Of a stretch of DNA of 9,219 nucleotides, positions 1 through 7,528 are shown one piece after another; the stretch's first letter is position 1, and the number at the start of each line of letters is the position of its first letter. A model generated the notes under the pieces. The model ran no database searches, was not told where the DNA came from, and saw nothing but the letters and a program-made list of their open reading frames with translations. Origin of the DNA: Bacteroidales bacterium (GTDB lineage Bacteria > Bacteroidota > Bacteroidia > Bacteroidales > SM23-62); contig JADHVS010000173.1 of the NCBI GenBank assembly GCA_016783865.1, positions 1-9,219 on the forward strand. The letters are read 5' to 3'. A program made the translations under genes and the position numbers.

Positions 1-2572
1 TTACCCTGTTATAAATATCGGCAGCTGCAATGAGATAATACTCCCCTTCCTGGATATCAGTTGCCACAGTTAACGTATCCTGAACAACAGTATCTCCTGC
101 AGCAGGGATATATCCCGCCACAAAAACACTCAGAAGGCTGTCATCCTCGCTGAGTACAGAATCATCGGAGAGATAAACCAGTGTTGTATCCGGGTGTCCG
201 GAACTCAGTCCAAGGTTTTCAATAGTAAAGGAGATATATATGTTCGAATCGGATGAGACTATAGAAGGAGCCGACAGATCTTTCAAATGAAAATCAACAT
301 TTTGCGGGAAGTGCTGGTATCCCATATCACTCCGTGTTCCGTCGGGATCAATGGAGATAAACTGTGGATCCCCTGTATCGATACAGGGTGATTTTGAAGC
401 ATCAATGGTGGGATAACTGGTCCAGCTCAGTGCAAAATTCCCTCCCGCAGGATTGATGAACATTGGATCCGTATCGATGCAGCCTTCGCCAAACCAGGAT
501 TGAGGAGTGGCTCCCTTAATGTCTGACCAGGTAACCTGGAAAGGTTTTCCATTGATCTCGTTTGGTGTATTGTTCCAGAACAGGCTATTCTGAATAATGA
601 TATTCGTAAAGACATTGGGTATATAGAGTGCCCCTCCGCTAAATGCCCCGGTATTATTTGCTATGGTTACGTTAATAAAATCAATATCATATGAAGAGAG
701 AGCATAGATGCCGGCTCCATAACCGGCTGAAGAGTTGTTGTGGATCAGCACGTTTCCCATTTTAAAATAACGGGCAGATTCCGCATATAGCCCTCCGCCA
801 TAACCACCTGATGCTATATTACCGTTGATTGTTCCGTTATATATCTCAGAATCAGGACCCCAATCAGAAAGGTCTTTCGAATAAATTCCTCCCCCGTGTC
901 TCCCGGCAAAATTATTTTTTATATTGAAGTTGGATAACATCACGGTGGCAGTGTTCAGATACATTCCTCCCCCGTCATATTCTGCATAATTCTGAGATAT
1001 TGTGGATGCTTCAATGGTCAATATACTGTTCCTAATATACATTCCACCGCCATATGCAATGCTGGAATCCTGACTAAAGGTTACATTATCCAGATGAACA
1101 CTGGTATTATATTCGGCATACAATCCACCTCCATAAGCGCCATTATTATCATTTACATCCACATCTTCCAGGACAAGGCTAACGTCTTCATATGCATAAA
1201 TTCCACCACCTTGATATGCTTTGTTGTTTCTGATGATCATATCGTTTAACAGCAGTGCTGCATTATGCCGGGCAAATACGCCTCCACCTTTCCCAGGTTC
1301 CTGCAGCCCATTTTCAATGGTCAGGCTTTTTACTGCAACATTACGTGTATCGTATACCGAGAAAATATTCCCTTCCTGTTCGGCATCCAGGATGGTGGTC
1401 GTTCTTCCATCTCCCTGGATGGTCAGGTTACTTATGCCGTAAACCGGGAACATTTCACCATTGGTGGAGGGTGAGAAGGTGCCTGCACCCAGAAAAATGG
1501 TATTTGGGTTCTGGTCATCACAGATAATGATCCGTTGTGCATGCCGGATGGTTTTCAGGGGGCTGCCGGCTGAAAGCCCGTCATTATCGTCATTGCCTGA
1601 AGGTGACACATAAAGGTCGGCATTTACCTGTGCATAAAGGGGATGTGATATAGTGAAACTAAAGTTTTCAACCGGGCTGGCAATGAAATTGGTCGGGTTG
1701 TTAACTGTAAAAGTATCCAGAGCAATGGTCATCGGCATGGTCGAATACAGATCACTGCCGAGAGGGGCCCTGTTATCGTAAATGCTTGAGAGGTCATCCA
1801 TGCTGAAAACCGGGATGGAATCCAGAAAGTACATTCCTCCCCCGGCAAAACCGGCCACGTTGTCAGTGATGGTTGAAGTGAAAAGGAGTGGGCTACTGTC
1901 AAACTGGGTGTAGATACCACCGCCAAATTGCCCTGCCCTGTTATTTCTTATTATTACATTTTTTAGTACAGGATTATTGTGGAAAATGGTTCCTATTCCG
2001 CCCCCGTTATAATCGCATTCATTCCCTTCGATCACACTATTCACGATCAGGATATTCGACGATTCATTCAGAAAAATGGCCACGCCTGAATTCTCAGCAT
2101 AATTATTCCTGATAAGGCAATTGCGGATCACAATATCAGGGGATGCTATGCAATATATGGCTCCGCCTGCACCGGAATATCCCCCGCTATTTTTAGCCAG
2201 TCCATGCTCAATAATACAAAAGGTAAACCGTGTTGAATCCAGGCCGTTGGTGCCAGTATCAGTAAACCGGATCCCCTGCCAGCCGACGGCAGGATCCGGT
2301 GCTGTGAATGTAATCGAATCGCCGGATAAGCCCACAGCCTGCAGGCGGCCAAATACTTCAAACACATAATGTCCTGTGAAGTTTACGACTACTCCGGACT
2401 CGATCACCAGCTGATCCGTGACTTCAATTTTGATGTTGCCATTTATGTTATAAGGACTGCCAGCCTTGGTCCAGGTCCCACTCACTGCTCCGGCAGGAAT
2501 TTCTGTCGCTTGGCTCAGGGTTGCCGATAAAATAAATGTGCTCACTAAAAATAACCGTACATATGCTTTCAT
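1..2572 (-). CDS. Large secreted right-handed beta-helix protein with DUF1565-type motif and CARDB domain (C-terminus outside window)
   Basis: I translated this frame codon by codon from the ATG at 2572-2570. It is open for 857 codons to the left edge, with no stop or frameshift. Residues 1-22 form a Sec signal peptide (hydrophobic LFLVSTFILSA, likely cleavage after SQA). Five beta-helix rungs with GGGIY-like turns follow (about residues 130-250). A DUF1565-like motif, LYVSPSGNDDNDGLSAG then SPLKTI, lies at 320-342, and nine more rungs span about 429-650. Residues 698-750 carry the DPMF..SPCIDTGDP and DPDGTRSDMGY motifs that often close such helices. A CARDB-type adhesion domain runs from about 758 to the edge (YLSDDSVLSEDDSLL, then GEYYLIAAAD). 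Known relatives are extracellular and surface-associated. Some bind or cleave polysaccharides, many have no known activity, and no catalytic site is evident here. The missing C-terminus could hold more CARDB domains or a type IX sorting domain (inference). No Shine-Dalgarno is seen upstream. The gene is divergent from the mannanase gene. Confidence 0.9.
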   Translation of the reverse strand, partial: MKAYVRLFLVSTFILSATLSQATEIPAGAVSGTWTKAGSPYNINGNIKIEVTDQLVIESGVVVNFTGHYVFEVFGRLQAVGLSGDSITFTAPDPAVGWQGIRFTDTGTNGLDSTRFTFCIIEHGLAKNSGGYSGAGGAIYCIASPDIVIRNCLIRNNYAENSGVAIFLNESSNILIVNSVIEGNECDYNGGGIGTIFHNNPVLKNVIIRNNRAGQFGGGIYTQFDSSPLLFTSTITDNVAGFAGGGMYFLDSIPVFSMDDLSSIYDNRAPLGSDLYSTMPMTIALDTFTVNNPTNFIASPVENFSFTISHPLYAQVNADLYVSPSGNDDNDGLSAGSPLKTIRHAQRIIICDDQNPNTIFLGAGTFSPSTNGEMFPVYGISNLTIQGDGRTTTILDAEQEGNIFSVYDTRNVAVKSLTIENGLQEPGKGGGVFARHNAALLLNDMIIRNNKAYQGGGIYAYEDVSLVLEDVDVNDNNGAYGGGLYAEYNTSVHLDNVTFSQDSSIAYGGGMYIRNSILTIEASTISQNYAEYDGGGMYLNTATVMLSNFNIKNNFAGRHGGGIYSKDLSDWGPDSEIYNGTINGNIASGGYGGGLYAESARYFKMGNVLIHNNSSAGYGAGIYALSSYDIDFINVTIANNTGAFSGGALYIPNVFTNIIIQNSLFWNNTPNEINGKPFQVTWSDIKGATPQSWFGEGCIDTDPMFINPAGGNFALSWTSYPTIDASKSPCIDTGDPQFISIDPDGTRSDMGYQHFPQNVDFHLKDLSAPSIVSSDSNIYISFTIENLGLSSGHPDTTLVYLSDDSVLSEDDSLLSVFVAGYIPAAGDTVVQDTLTVATDIQEGEYYLIAAADIYNRV
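629..1288 (-). repeat. C-terminal beta-helix rungs, nine imperfect 26-27-residue repeats
   Basis: Nine further rungs have their turn codons at forward positions 1280, 1202, 1124, 1043, 965, 887, 791, 710 and 629. The steps are 78, 78, 81, 78, 78, 96, 81 and 81 bp. Turns read GGGVF, GGGIY, GGGLY, GGGMY, GGGMY, GGGIY, GGGLY, GAGIY and GGALY. The single 96-bp step (32 residues, around 800-890) marks one rung with a longer loop carrying SKDLSDWGPDSE. The pattern resembles the GGAI/FxxN-type repeats of polymorphic outer-membrane proteins, but this is a general beta-helix signature and not proof of kinship. Confidence 0.8.
1835..2161 (-). repeat. N-terminal beta-helix rungs, exact 27-residue (81-bp) period
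   Basis: Five imperfect coding repeats lie inside the beta-helix gene. The codon before the I/M of each GGGIY-like turn falls at forward positions 2159, 2078, 1997, 1916 and 1835, which is exactly 81 bp each time. Turns read GGAIY, GVAIF, GGGIG, GGGIY and GGGMY, and several rungs also carry an I(I/V)RNN-like strand. Similarity is at the protein level, and the DNA copies have diverged. This is a structural solenoid repeat, not a mobile or CRISPR repeat. Confidence 0.8.
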
Positions 2573-2776
2573 TGAGATTGTAATTGTTTATTATGCCATT
2601 AAATTACTAAAAACACCGCATTATTTTTTATTAAAAATCCTCTGACAGGTAATTTATGCGGAAATACTAATGATAAATAAACCAATCATGTGTTTTTTTA
2701 CAATTTGCCCTGGTGATCCTGTTAATTCTTAAACATATTTTTTATTTATCTTAGGGAGACCATTAAATAACTCAAA
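2573..2776. promoter_or_regulatory. AT-rich divergent intergenic region, presumed to hold two promoters
   Basis: These 204 bases separate the divergent beta-helix and mannanase genes, so promoters for both directions should lie here. The region is strongly AT-rich. I looked for the Bacteroidota consensus (TTTG about 19 bases before TAnnTTTG) and found no full match on either strand. Partial plus-strand matches are TATTTTTT at 2736-2743 and TATCTTAG at 2747-2754, neither with a well-placed TTTG. An AGGGAGA at 2753-2759 is too far from the ATG at 2777 to be a normal ribosome binding site. One isolated ATAAACCA (2677-2684) matches the octamer of the 7497-7584 array, possibly by chance. No convincing hairpin or riboswitch was seen. 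Confidence 0.4.
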
Positions 2777-3940
2777 ATGAAAATAACTCACCTGTCACAA
2801 ACTACCTGGATATTCATACTATTCTGTACATTAATGGCTGCTGCCTGCAAGTCACCCAATGCAACTGGTGATTCACTAACCAGGGAAAAGACGGCTGACA
2901 TTGAAACTGTTGATCCGGATGCAACAGCAGAAACCATGGCCTTGTATCACAACCTGTTAAAATACCAGGGCGATGCAATAATGTTTGGCCACCAGGACGA
3001 CCTGGCTTACGGGATCGGATGGTGGGCTGAAGATTTCCGTTCTGACGTGCATGATGTTTGCGGAAAATTCCCGGCTGTCTTTGGCTGGGATGCCGGTGAG
3101 ATCGGGCTCGAGAGCAACATCGATTCAGTGCCTTTCAACCGGATCCAGGATTGGATGATCCGCGTCTTTGAGAAAGGGGGAATCAATACACTCAGCTGGC
3201 ACTTCGATAACCCGGTTACCGGAGGTGATACATGGGATGTAACACCGGCCGTTCATGCCATCATACCAGGCGGTGAACGAAACGAGCAGTATAAATCCCT
3301 CCTGGATAAGCTGGTAACCTTCCTTGAGGCTCTGAGAACAGAAGACGGAATACCTGTTCCTGTTATATTCAGGCCGTTTCATGAACATACCGGCAGCTGG
3401 TTCTGGTGGGGAAAAGGCAATTGCAGCAGGGAAGAATATATAACCCTGTTCAGGTTTACTGTTGAATACCTCAGGGATGAAAAAGGATTGCATAACCTTC
3501 TGTATTCCTATTCACCCGATCGTTTTAATTCTGAAGAGGAGTACCTGGAACGATTTCCCGGAGAGGATTATGTAGATATATTAGGTTATGATGATTATCA
3601 CTCTTTTAAAAAACCGGGAACCATTCCTGAAGGAATATCCGCACTGGGAACGCTGGTAAAACTCGGACAAAAAATGAATAAGCCGGTCGCACTTACCGAA
3701 ACCGGTCTGGAGAGCATTCCCATATCAGACTGGTGGACCGGTCATGTGCTGGAGCCAATAAAATCTGATTCACTGGCACGCAAAATATCCTATATGCTGG
3801 TGTGGCGTAATGCAAACACCAAACATCATTACGCTCCTTATCCGGGACATCCTTCTGCAGATAATTTTATTCTTTACGAAAAGGATGAATTCACCTGGTT
3901 CCTTGAAGACCTGCCCGATATGTACACCATGGAGGATTAG
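2777..3940 (+). CDS. Glycoside hydrolase family 26 beta-mannanase, lipoprotein
   Basis: Predicted endo- or exo-acting beta-1,4-mannanase, cleaving mannan, glucomannan or galactomannan chains with retention. Residues 1-24 are a lipoprotein signal (WIFILFCTLMAAAC; lipid-bearing Cys24). The residues after the Cys (KSPNATGDS) lack the acidic cluster that marks surface lipoproteins in some Bacteroidota, so either periplasmic or surface location is possible. GH26 landmarks appear in order: GHQDDLAYG (71-79), SWHFDNP (140-146), RPFHEHTGSWFWWG (199-212) with acid/base Glu203, NLLYSYSPD (240-248), and ALTETG (305-310) with nucleophile Glu308. At 387 residues it is a single catalytic domain with no added carbohydrate-binding module. 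The downstream epimerase begins 4 bases after its stop, which points to mannan use as in the B. fragilis GH26/epimerase cluster. Endo versus mannobiose-releasing mode cannot be told from sequence. The ATG is followed at once by the signal peptide, which supports this start. Confidence 0.93.
   Translation: MKITHLSQTTWIFILFCTLMAAACKSPNATGDSLTREKTADIETVDPDATAETMALYHNLLKYQGDAIMFGHQDDLAYGIGWWAEDFRSDVHDVCGKFPAVFGWDAGEIGLESNIDSVPFNRIQDWMIRVFEKGGINTLSWHFDNPVTGGDTWDVTPAVHAIIPGGERNEQYKSLLDKLVTFLEALRTEDGIPVPVIFRPFHEHTGSWFWWGKGNCSREEYITLFRFTVEYLRDEKGLHNLLYSYSPDRFNSEEEYLERFPGEDYVDILGYDDYHSFKKPGTIPEGISALGTLVKLGQKMNKPVALTETGLESIPISDWWTGHVLEPIKSDSLARKISYMLVWRNANTKHHYAPYPGHPSADNFILYEKDEFTWFLEDLPDMYTMED
3931..3935 (+). 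promoter_or_regulatory. Shine-Dalgarno-like GGAGG inside the mannanase gene's last codons
   Basis: GGAGG lies in the final codons of the mannanase gene, 9 bases before the epimerase ATG at 3945. The two genes are only 4 bases apart (TTGA). This arrangement suggests translational coupling. It stands out because the other intact genes in the window have no such motif and Bacteroidota rely little on Shine-Dalgarno pairing, so chance is possible. Confidence 0.45.
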
Positions 3941-3944
3941 TTGA

Positions 3945-5147
3945 ATGACATTCACAACCAACCAGAAAAAAACCAACCTTATTCACTTCGCCGAACGTCA
4001 GTTGAATGAGATCATACTCCCCTTCTGGACAAACAGAATGGTCGACAAAAAGCATGATGGTTTTGCAGGTAAGATCGATCATTCCGGCAGGCTGGTCAAA
4101 GGTCACCCTAAAGGGATCGTTTTGAATGCCAGGATTTTATGGACCTTCTCAGCAATATACCAGTTATTTAAACAGCCAATATATCTTGATCTTGCAGATC
4201 GTGCATACCAATATCTTGAGGATCACTTTCGCGACCGCGTTAATGACGGATATGTATGGAGCCTTAATCCGGATAAAAGTATCCAAAATGGTAAAAAGCA
4301 GATATATGCCCAGGCCTTTGTCATCTATGCTTTTACAGAATATGCAGCTGCTGCCGGAAATGAGAAAGCCCTGGAAACTGCGTTCAGGCTGGTCAGGCTG
4401 ATTGAGGAAAAATCATTCGACCAGGAAAAAAACGGATACCTTGAGGCATTTTCACGTGACTGGGGAGATATTGAAGATCTCCGCCTGAGCCACCTCGACA
4501 TGAATGAAAAGAAAACAACAAATACCCATCTTCACATCATTGAAGCTTATACCCGCCTGTATGATTTTCAAAATGAACCCGGCTTAAAAGAAAGGCTCTT
4601 AAACCTGTTGCACATATTCTCAGATATTATTTTGCAGGATGATCATAACATGGGACTGTTCTACGATGAAAACTGGAACCTGAAATCCGATGATATTTCG
4701 TTTGGACACGACATTGAAGCATCGTGGTTATTGTATGAGGCTGCATTGTCGTCAGGTGACAGGGATGTGATTAGCCGTGTAAACAGGTTATCAGTAAATA
4801 TTGCCAGTGCAGTGCTTCCGGCCATGAATAAAGAGGGTGGCCTCATCCATGAAGGCAACAGGCATGAAAAGAACATTTCGGGCGAACTGGAATGGTGGGC
4901 ACAGGCAGAAGCCATCGTGGGCTTTATAAATTGCTTCGAAATAACCGGCGATGAAACCTGGCTTGACAGGGCACATACATTATGCCAATACATTGATAAA
5001 TATTTTATTGATCGGGCGAATGGCGAATGGTATTACCGTGTCGATGCAAATGGAAAACCCATATCGTCATATGAGAAAGCAGGACCCTGGAAATGCCCTT
5101 ATCATAATACCAGGATGTGCCTGGAGATATTAAGAAGACTGGGTTGA
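3945..5147 (+). CDS. Cellobiose/mannobiose 2-epimerase (AGE superfamily)
   Basis: Predicted cytoplasmic enzyme that epimerises the reducing-end sugar of beta-1,4 disaccharides at C2, for example 4-O-beta-mannosyl-mannose to mannosyl-glucose. At 400 residues with no signal peptide, it fits the (alpha/alpha)6-barrel N-acylglucosamine 2-epimerase superfamily. By comparison with characterised cellobiose 2-epimerases, the active-site set is complete: Arg63 in LNARILW, Asn193 and His197 in NTHLHIIEAY, His255 and Glu258 in FGHDIEASWLL, Trp317/318 in LEWWAQAEA, and Trp382 with His387 in GPWKCPYHNTRMC. The two general-base histidines would be His255 and His387. The HLH and GHDIEASWL motifs favour a cellobiose 2-epimerase over N-acetylglucosamine 2-epimerase or a mannose isomerase. 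It follows the mannanase by 4 bases, so the pair is very likely cotranscribed. In the known pathway its product goes to a GH130 mannosylglucose phosphorylase, which is absent here. Confidence 0.92.
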   Translation: MTFTTNQKKTNLIHFAERQLNEIILPFWTNRMVDKKHDGFAGKIDHSGRLVKGHPKGIVLNARILWTFSAIYQLFKQPIYLDLADRAYQYLEDHFRDRVNDGYVWSLNPDKSIQNGKKQIYAQAFVIYAFTEYAAAAGNEKALETAFRLVRLIEEKSFDQEKNGYLEAFSRDWGDIEDLRLSHLDMNEKKTTNTHLHIIEAYTRLYDFQNEPGLKERLLNLLHIFSDIILQDDHNMGLFYDENWNLKSDDISFGHDIEASWLLYEAALSSGDRDVISRVNRLSVNIASAVLPAMNKEGGLIHEGNRHEKNISGELEWWAQAEAIVGFINCFEITGDETWLDRAHTLCQYIDKYFIDRANGEWYYRVDANGKPISSYEKAGPWKCPYHNTRMCLEILRRLG

Positions 5148-5214
5148 ATGGTCAAAAAAACATCCTGAGTTAAAATCTTTAAAACTCTCCGTTCCTCCTG
5201 AACCTCACCTGTAT
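5148..5214. other. Short convergent intergenic gap
   Basis: These 67 bases separate the stop codons of the epimerase (plus) and the DUF3667 gene (minus), so both transcripts should end here. The best inverted repeat is GAGTT/AACTC at 5167-5171 and 5183-5187, an AT-rich 5-bp stem with an 11-base loop that would be weak. No GC-rich stem with a U-tract was found, so no intrinsic terminator is called. Confidence 0.5.
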
Positions 5215-6153
5215 TTAAATGACAGTAAATGCAAGTATTGCTGCACCTAACAGAGAAGCTATCAGCAGAATTGAATATATTAATGCTAAAATGAATTCCT
5301 TTACCAGGGTTTTAAAAATACTCTGCTTATAGAAGCGTTTCATACCAATGGTAAAGTAAACCGGTACGATGAGGAACAACAGACTGACATAATCATCATT
5401 GCCCTTGATGATTAATTTCAGCGAAAGTAAAACAGAGAGCAGAAACAGGGCAAAAGAGTGCATATTTATCGAAAAAACCAGGTGTTCTATGTAATACCTT
5501 TTCCTCCTGATGTACAATAGTTTTAATAACAGAGCAAAAATGGGCATCAGTATGAAGAGGTTGTAGGATATGAATTTGTAAAATTCATTGATTAACATTT
5601 CTTTGTTATTCAACGCTTTCAGGGCATTATTCCTGATCTTTTCAGACCTCTCATAGGCTTCCTCATCAAGCGAATCAACCGGTGAGGCCATGCCGTAGTA
5701 AAGGGAATCGCTTCCCAGTATTTCCACGAGGGAAGAGTCATCGGTTATGACCGTTTGATTTGAGTCGGAGCCTAATGTAAATCTAATGGTCTCTGATTCA
5801 CTATTCGGGACATTACTTGCTTCACGGGCGATAAAAAAGAACACAATACTCATAAACAGGTAAAACTTGACCGGCGACAGGTATTTTTTTCTTCTGCCTG
5901 CCATGTATTCACTGCTCAGGAATCCGGGTTTAAAAAGAAATGGGATGATGGTTTTTACAATACTCCGGTCGAGGTTGAAGATCTCCAGCAGGTCATGCAG
6001 AACATCCTTCATGGGTTTATCAATATCCGCAAAACTCTGTCCGCATGAAGAGCAGAATTTCCCCGTATCCATGTGCCCGCAATTCAGGCAGGCCCTGGGC
6101 TCCTGAGCATTTATAGCTTCCGCTGCGGCGCCTTTTGCTTTTCTTCTTCTCAA
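5215..6153 (-). CDS. DUF3667-type zinc-ribbon membrane protein, TTG start
   Basis: Protein of unknown function that matches the Bacteroidota DUF3667 pattern. A four-cysteine zinc ribbon comes first (Cys22-x2-Cys25-x8-Cys34-x2-Cys37-Gly-Gln). Then comes the conserved amphipathic stretch with DLLEIFNLDRS (54-64), FKPGFLSSEYMAGRR (74-88) and KKYLSPVKFYLF (89-100). Likely membrane segments are about 94-108, 192-213, 225-249, 255-272 and 287-312. A hydrophilic, Ser/Asp-rich loop of roughly 80 residues separates the first two. The start must be inferred: the frame opens with TTG at 6153-6151, directly preceded by an in-frame TAG. No ATG or GTG occurs before Met28, and starting there would remove the first Cys pair. 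TTG is therefore the best start. It lies 10 bases after the oxidoreductase stop, so the gene is probably cotranscribed with it. Its role in that operon is unknown, and it may be a passenger. Confidence 0.82.
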   Translation of the reverse strand: MRRRKAKGAAAEAINAQEPRACLNCGHMDTGKFCSSCGQSFADIDKPMKDVLHDLLEIFNLDRSIVKTIIPFLFKPGFLSSEYMAGRRKKYLSPVKFYLFMSIVFFFIAREASNVPNSESETIRFTLGSDSNQTVITDDSSLVEILGSDSLYYGMASPVDSLDEEAYERSEKIRNNALKALNNKEMLINEFYKFISYNLFILMPIFALLLKLLYIRRKRYYIEHLVFSINMHSFALFLLSVLLSLKLIIKGNDDYVSLLFLIVPVYFTIGMKRFYKQSIFKTLVKEFILALIYSILLIASLLGAAILAFTVI

Positions 6154-6163
6154 CTATAATTAT

Positions 6164-7528
6164 TTAAACCGTATAGGGTTCTCTCATTTTACGAATATAG
6201 AGGGTATTTGCCTCTTCATCATCCACCACCTTACCTATTACCGGATCCCAGGTTACTTCGTGCTGAGCCCTGATTGCAATGTCACCCATATGACTGATTG
6301 TATCTGAAATAATCGCCTCATCCAGCGGACAGGCCTCCTTAATTTTCCCATGTATCACATCCAGGAACATCTGTCCCATTGTATTCTCCTCACTCATTAT
6401 CCAGCCATCATCATTCTTTGGAAAATTATTCAGTTTTTCATTTATTTCAGGGATATTTGATTCTGCCGAACTGCGGCTCAATGAGATCCACCCCTTTGTA
6501 CCATAGAAGGTGGTCCCATTCCATTCTTCCCTGCTGCGGTGCGACACCATTTCTACGGCCCTGTCTGCGCTGACAAAATGCACTTCGACACCACTCTTGT
6601 ATTTATAATTCACATCCCATGAATAAATATTATCATAAATGCCACCCGGTTCCCAGAATGTTCCTGTCCCTTTACAGGAATAAACTCCATCCACAATATC
6701 TTTTATTCCCCACACAAGAACATCCAGCGGATGCGCACCCCAGCCGGCCAGGAAACCGATGCTGTAGTCATACTGGAACCAGGAACTGTTGTTGGTGACC
6801 CTGTCGGGACAATAGGAATTCCATGGCCCTGGTCCAATCCACCGGTCGAAATCAAAACCTTCCGGTACTGGAATTTCATTGCATACGGGTGATTCGACAG
6901 GATTTTTTCCCGGTGCCCAGACTTCCACCCGCTCTATCTCACCGATCTTTCCATCTTTGATTAAATCGATCCCCAGCTGCATGTGGGGTGAGGTACGTTG
7001 TTGGGTAGCATAGTGAAAGCGAACATCATTTTTGATCAGCTCTTTTTGCAGGATGAGATAATTGGGATAGCTGAGTCCGAGTGGCTTGGCCAGCATGATA
7101 TGCTTTCCTGCACGGGCTGCTTTGATGGCTGCCGGCACGTGCCAGTGGTCGGGAGTAGTGATATGGACAGCATCGATATCATCGCGTTCCAATATTTCAT
7201 CATCATAAAGATAGGGGTGGCAACCAGGATCCGACATTCCATTCTCCTTGTAATATGAAGTTACCAGGTCCAGGCTTCTCTCTTGCCTGTCTTTGTATAC
7301 ATCGCATACAGCCACTGAGCGTGATCCGCTGAGTGGCAGAAAATAGTTCTTTAATTCCCAGGTCCCCCTGTCACCCAGGCCGATATGACCGATCCTGATT
7401 TGATCGTTGGCACCCTTGCAGGCATTTGTTGACAGAATGGTTGGGGCGAGGATTAAGCCACCGGCACCGATGATAGATTTTTTTACGAAATCTCTCCGGT
7501 TGATTTGTTTATGGGTTGATTTGTTCAT
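6164..7528 (-). CDS. Gfo/Idh/MocA family oxidoreductase with twin-arginine signal
   Basis: Predicted NAD(P)-dependent sugar or polyol oxidoreductase, or a redox-assisted glycosidase, exported folded by the Tat system. The n-region ends in NRRDFVKKS (10-18) and is followed by a hydrophobic stretch (IIGAGGLILAPTIL). Cys37 in STNAC could be a lipobox cysteine. The Rossmann fold starts with RIGHIGLGDRG (45-55, GxGxxG-like) and VAVCDVY (72-78), then HITTPDHWH (122-130). The usual catalytic EKP motif reads AKPLG (147-151), so Lys148 is kept but the Glu is Ala. The C-terminal domain has ATQQRTSPHMQLG (174-186) and GFLAGWGAHPLDVLVWG (258-274), with His266 in the place of the conserved catalytic-region His. 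Length (454) is normal for the exported subgroup. It lies 44 bases after the ThuA-DUF6807 gene and 10 bases before the DUF3667 gene. The entire leader is an octamer repeat without a Shine-Dalgarno. The substrate is unknown; members act on sugars, inositols, glycosides and N-acetylhexosamines. Confidence 0.9.
   Translation of the reverse strand: MNKSTHKQINRRDFVKKSIIGAGGLILAPTILSTNACKGANDQIRIGHIGLGDRGTWELKNYFLPLSGSRSVAVCDVYKDRQERSLDLVTSYYKENGMSDPGCHPYLYDDEILERDDIDAVHITTPDHWHVPAAIKAARAGKHIMLAKPLGLSYPNYLILQKELIKNDVRFHYATQQRTSPHMQLGIDLIKDGKIGEIERVEVWAPGKNPVESPVCNEIPVPEGFDFDRWIGPGPWNSYCPDRVTNNSSWFQYDYSIGFLAGWGAHPLDVLVWGIKDIVDGVYSCKGTGTFWEPGGIYDNIYSWDVNYKYKSGVEVHFVSADRAVEMVSHRSREEWNGTTFYGTKGWISLSRSSAESNIPEINEKLNNFPKNDDGWIMSEENTMGQMFLDVIHGKIKEACPLDEAIISDTISHMGDIAIRAQHEVTWDPVIGKVVDDEEANTLYIRKMREPYTV

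Noticed and set aside
1221..1527. Plus-strand open frames of 69-90 codons opposite the beta-helix gene
   Set aside because: The minus-strand frame is continuous and shows clear rung motifs here. The plus-strand frames overlap one another in different phases and show no recognisable domain.
629..2161. 81-bp periodic sequence in the beta-helix gene as a DNA-level satellite or recombination hotspot
   Set aside because: The periodicity is at the protein level. The DNA copies have diverged, as expected from structural constraint on the rungs.
2704..2754. Possible Bacteroidota promoter (TTTG at 2704-2707 with TATTTTTT or TATCTTAG downstream)
   Set aside because: The spacing is about 28 or 39 bases instead of about 19, and each -7 box has a mismatch, so it is noted only in the intergenic entry.
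3125..3493. 122-codon open frame on the minus strand inside the mannanase gene
   Set aside because: It lies opposite the GH26 catalytic core, which has all its motifs. The antisense product shows no family features.
4661..4993. 110-codon minus-strand open frame inside the epimerase gene
   Set aside because: It overlaps the codons for the catalytic His255/Glu258 and Trp317/318 regions. It is Ser/Cys-rich with no recognisable motif, as expected of a shadow frame.
5167..5187. Inverted repeat GAGTT/AACTC as a bidirectional terminator
   Set aside because: The stem is only 5 bp and AT-rich, with an 11-base loop and no clean U-tract, so it is too weak to call.
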